Source: JAWUXM01 sp034111325
Lineage (GTDB): Bacteria; Pseudomonadota; Alphaproteobacteria; Rickettsiales; JABIRX01
Assembly (NCBI GenBank): GCA_034111325.1
Contig: JAWUXM010000009.1
Coordinates: 1 to 18,095 of the forward strand
Length of the DNA: 18,095 nucleotides
Direction: 5' to 3'
Of this stretch, positions 16,755-18,095 are shown one piece after another (within the stretch, counting starts at the first letter, position 1; each line of letters starts with the position of its first letter). The translations under genes and the position numbers were made by a program. The notes under the pieces were generated by a model. The model was not told where the DNA came from. It ran no database searches and saw nothing but the letters and a program-made list of their open reading frames with translations.

Positions 16755-17338
16755 ACCAGAACGAACTAATCAGCAAACTAGAAGAAGCAGAAGCTATTTT
16801 AAAAGGTCACTTCATTCTCTCTTCTGGCCTACATAGCGACACTTACATTCAATGCGCTAAGATCTTCTCACAACCTCAAAAAGCTACTGAATTCTGCAAA
16901 TTACTCGTCGAACAGATTCAACAAAACCACCAGGAAATTGATGTTATCGTTGCGCCAGCCATGGGCGGCGTGATTATCGGCTATGAAATCGCCCGTCAAT
17001 TAGGCAAACCCAATATATTCTGCGAAAGAGTTGATGGTAACTTTACTTTAAGGCGTGGCTTTAATTTAGAGAAAGGACAAAAAGTTTTAATCGTTGAAGA
17101 TGTAGTCACCACTGGCAAATCATCAATTGAAACCGCTGAATGCATAAAAGCATATGGCGCGGAGATTGTTGGCGAAGCATGTTTGATTAATCGTAGCGGT
17201 AAGGAAAACCCAGTCGGCGATATCCACCTCACTGCTTTAGTAAATCTCGAAATTGCAACTTTTCCTGACAATGAAATCCCTACTCATCTAGCAGATATTC
17301 CAGCTATCAAACCGGGCAGCCGCTTCCTTAAGAAGTAG
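16748..17338 (+). CDS. pyrE: Orotate phosphoribosyltransferase
   Basis: 196 residues, full length for the bacterial family. The enzyme joins orotate to PRPP to give orotidine 5'-monophosphate, the fifth step of pyrimidine synthesis, in the cytoplasm. Residues 21-40 (HFILSSGLHSDTYIQCAKIF) form the N-terminal orotate/PRPP region. IVAPAMGGVIIGYEIARQLG (67-86) and ERVDGNFTLRRGF (93-105) follow the family order. The PRPP-binding loop VLIVEDVVTTGKS is at 113-125. All key motifs are present. It is the only gene here on the plus strand and appears to stand alone. No Shine-Dalgarno is seen before the ATG; TATCAT about ten bases upstream might serve as a -10 for a near-leaderless transcript. Its presence distinguishes this organism from Rickettsia. 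Confidence 0.97.
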   Translation: MSNQNELISKLEEAEAILKGHFILSSGLHSDTYIQCAKIFSQPQKATEFCKLLVEQIQQNHQEIDVIVAPAMGGVIIGYEIARQLGKPNIFCERVDGNFTLRRGFNLEKGQKVLIVEDVVTTGKSSIETAECIKAYGAEIVGEACLINRSGKENPVGDIHLTALVNLEIATFPDNEIPTHLADIPAIKPGSRFLKK

Positions 17339-17371
17339 CAAAAACGACCTGCACAGCTCACGATCTAGATA

Positions 17372-18095
17372 CTACATCGTTACGCAACAGCCACTATTTT
17401 TATTTTTTCGGTTTGCCTCTCGTTTTGCCTCTGCGAGCTGATAACGCAAATTATCCATTTCTGCAGCAACGTTTTCTCTGTTGGCATCTGTTTCCACCTC
17501 AATACCTCCAATGCGATTACCTAACGCATCCACTCTACGCCGTAGTGTAGCATCCTTATTGTCTGCAGTTTTTTGATCTGGTTCTGCCTCAGCATATGCT
17601 TGCGCCTGAGCAGAGCCTTCTACTGTTTTCTCCTGCGGGTTAGTTTTTTTTAATTTACGTACTTCAGCCTTTAACAATTCATTATCCGCTTTTAACCTTT
17701 TTTGCTCAGCCAAAATCTTAGCAATAGCATCAGTATGATCAGGAGAGGGTGTTGCCGCTGGGCGTGGTGCATGCCGTGCGACAAAGCTAACAGCTATAAC
17801 AGGAGCCGAAGCTTGATTATGCAACGTAACAGCTTTCCCCGTCACAATTTCAACCAATTCACCTGCTATATTATTTCCTGCTTTTACCTTCCCTTTAAAG
17901 ATAGCTTTTAGCATTGTTTCTATATCCTTTTCAGCAGCTCCGCCATTTACATGGCGCTTTTGCTTTACCAATTCATTTGCTACAGATTTAGCTATTGCAT
18001 CAAAATCAACTACAGAACCGCTTAAATTAGCTAGGCGATTAAGTCTTGTTTTCTGCTTTGCAGCATCAACACCGCTCAAAACAGAGCCAAGTACT
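17372..18095 (-). CDS. Coiled-coil protein of unknown function with C-terminal CCaaX motif (5'-partial)
   Basis: The frame ends at the TAG at 17372-17374 and stays open to the window edge. The first usable start inside is a TTG at 18079 (235 residues) without a ribosome binding site, so the true start probably lies outside. Numbering from that TTG: a mixed N-terminal region (1-105); a Pro/Ala linker (104-113); a coiled coil with Ile122, Leu129, Leu136 and Leu143 spaced by seven; a polar linker (145-175); a second coiled coil (Leu179, Val183, Leu186, Ile190, Ile193 ... Val204, Met208, Leu211, Leu215); then a basic tail and the terminal CCVTM. This end fits a eukaryotic CaaX prenylation signal preceded by a second, palmitoylatable cysteine. 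There is no membrane segment. I do not recognise the family. A T4SS effector modified by host enzymes is a reasonable inference but unproven. Confidence 0.75.
   Translation of the reverse strand, partial: VLGSVLSGVDAAKQKTRLNRLANLSGSVVDFDAIAKSVANELVKQKRHVNGGAAEKDIETMLKAIFKGKVKAGNNIAGELVEIVTGKAVTLHNQASAPVIAVSFVARHAPRPAATPSPDHTDAIAKILAEQKRLKADNELLKAEVRKLKKTNPQEKTVEGSAQAQAYAEAEPDQKTADNKDATLRRRVDALGNRIGGIEVETDANRENVAAEMDNLRYQLAEAKREANRKNKNSGCCVTM

Noticed and set aside
17339..17371. Possible terminator between pyrE and the convergent CCaaX gene (GAGCT/AGGTC stem then GTTTTTG on the minus strand)
   Set aside because: The stem has a central mismatch and few pairs and the T tract is short; support is too weak to list.

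Overview
The window looks like part of the chromosome of a Rickettsiales bacterium, an intracellular alphaproteobacterium. The DNA is visibly AT-rich. It carries the virB3-virB4-(virB6)n arrangement of the Rickettsiales P-type (rvh-like) type IV secretion system (T4SS), with at least four tandem, very large virB6 paralogues. A pyrE gene argues against Rickettsia itself, which to my knowledge lacks pyrimidine synthesis. I cannot name the genus.

Layout, read on the minus strand from high to low coordinates. (1) 18095-17372: a coiled-coil protein of unknown function, open at the window edge, ending in the eukaryotic-style prenylation signal CCVTM. (2) 17338-16748, plus strand: pyrE. (3) 16697-16223: a coupled pair of small unrecognised genes, an acidic helical 106-residue protein and a basic 50-residue protein ending in a lysine/arginine tail. 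(4) 16215-16111: a compact control region with a promoter-like sequence and a hairpin terminator just ahead of nusA. (5) 16111-11818: nusA, infB and rbfA, the conserved transcription/translation operon, here without ylxR between nusA and infB and without rimP before nusA. (6) 11732-1: virB3, virB4 and four virB6 paralogues, the last cut by the window edge. Junctions from infB through virB6 are overlapping or a few bases apart, except an 85-base gap before virB3 that holds a candidate promoter and a strong Shine-Dalgarno sequence.

VirB4 is the ATPase that powers assembly and transport. VirB3 and VirB6 are inner-membrane parts of the channel. The four VirB6 proteins form two classes: the first two have ordinary signal peptides and cysteine-rich N-terminal domains, while the last two begin with lipoprotein signals. 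The third, 1057 residues, has a concanavalin/LamG-like lectin fold inserted in its extracytoplasmic N-terminal domain and a long charged C-terminal tail ending in two PSAPP repeats.

The most interesting points are the lectin-like insertion in a secretion-channel subunit, the CCaaX-ended coiled-coil protein as a candidate host-modified effector, and the attachment of the secretion genes to the nusA-infB-rbfA operon. Remaining intergenic stretches are all under about 120 bases. I saw no tRNA, rRNA, insertion sequence or CRISPR array.
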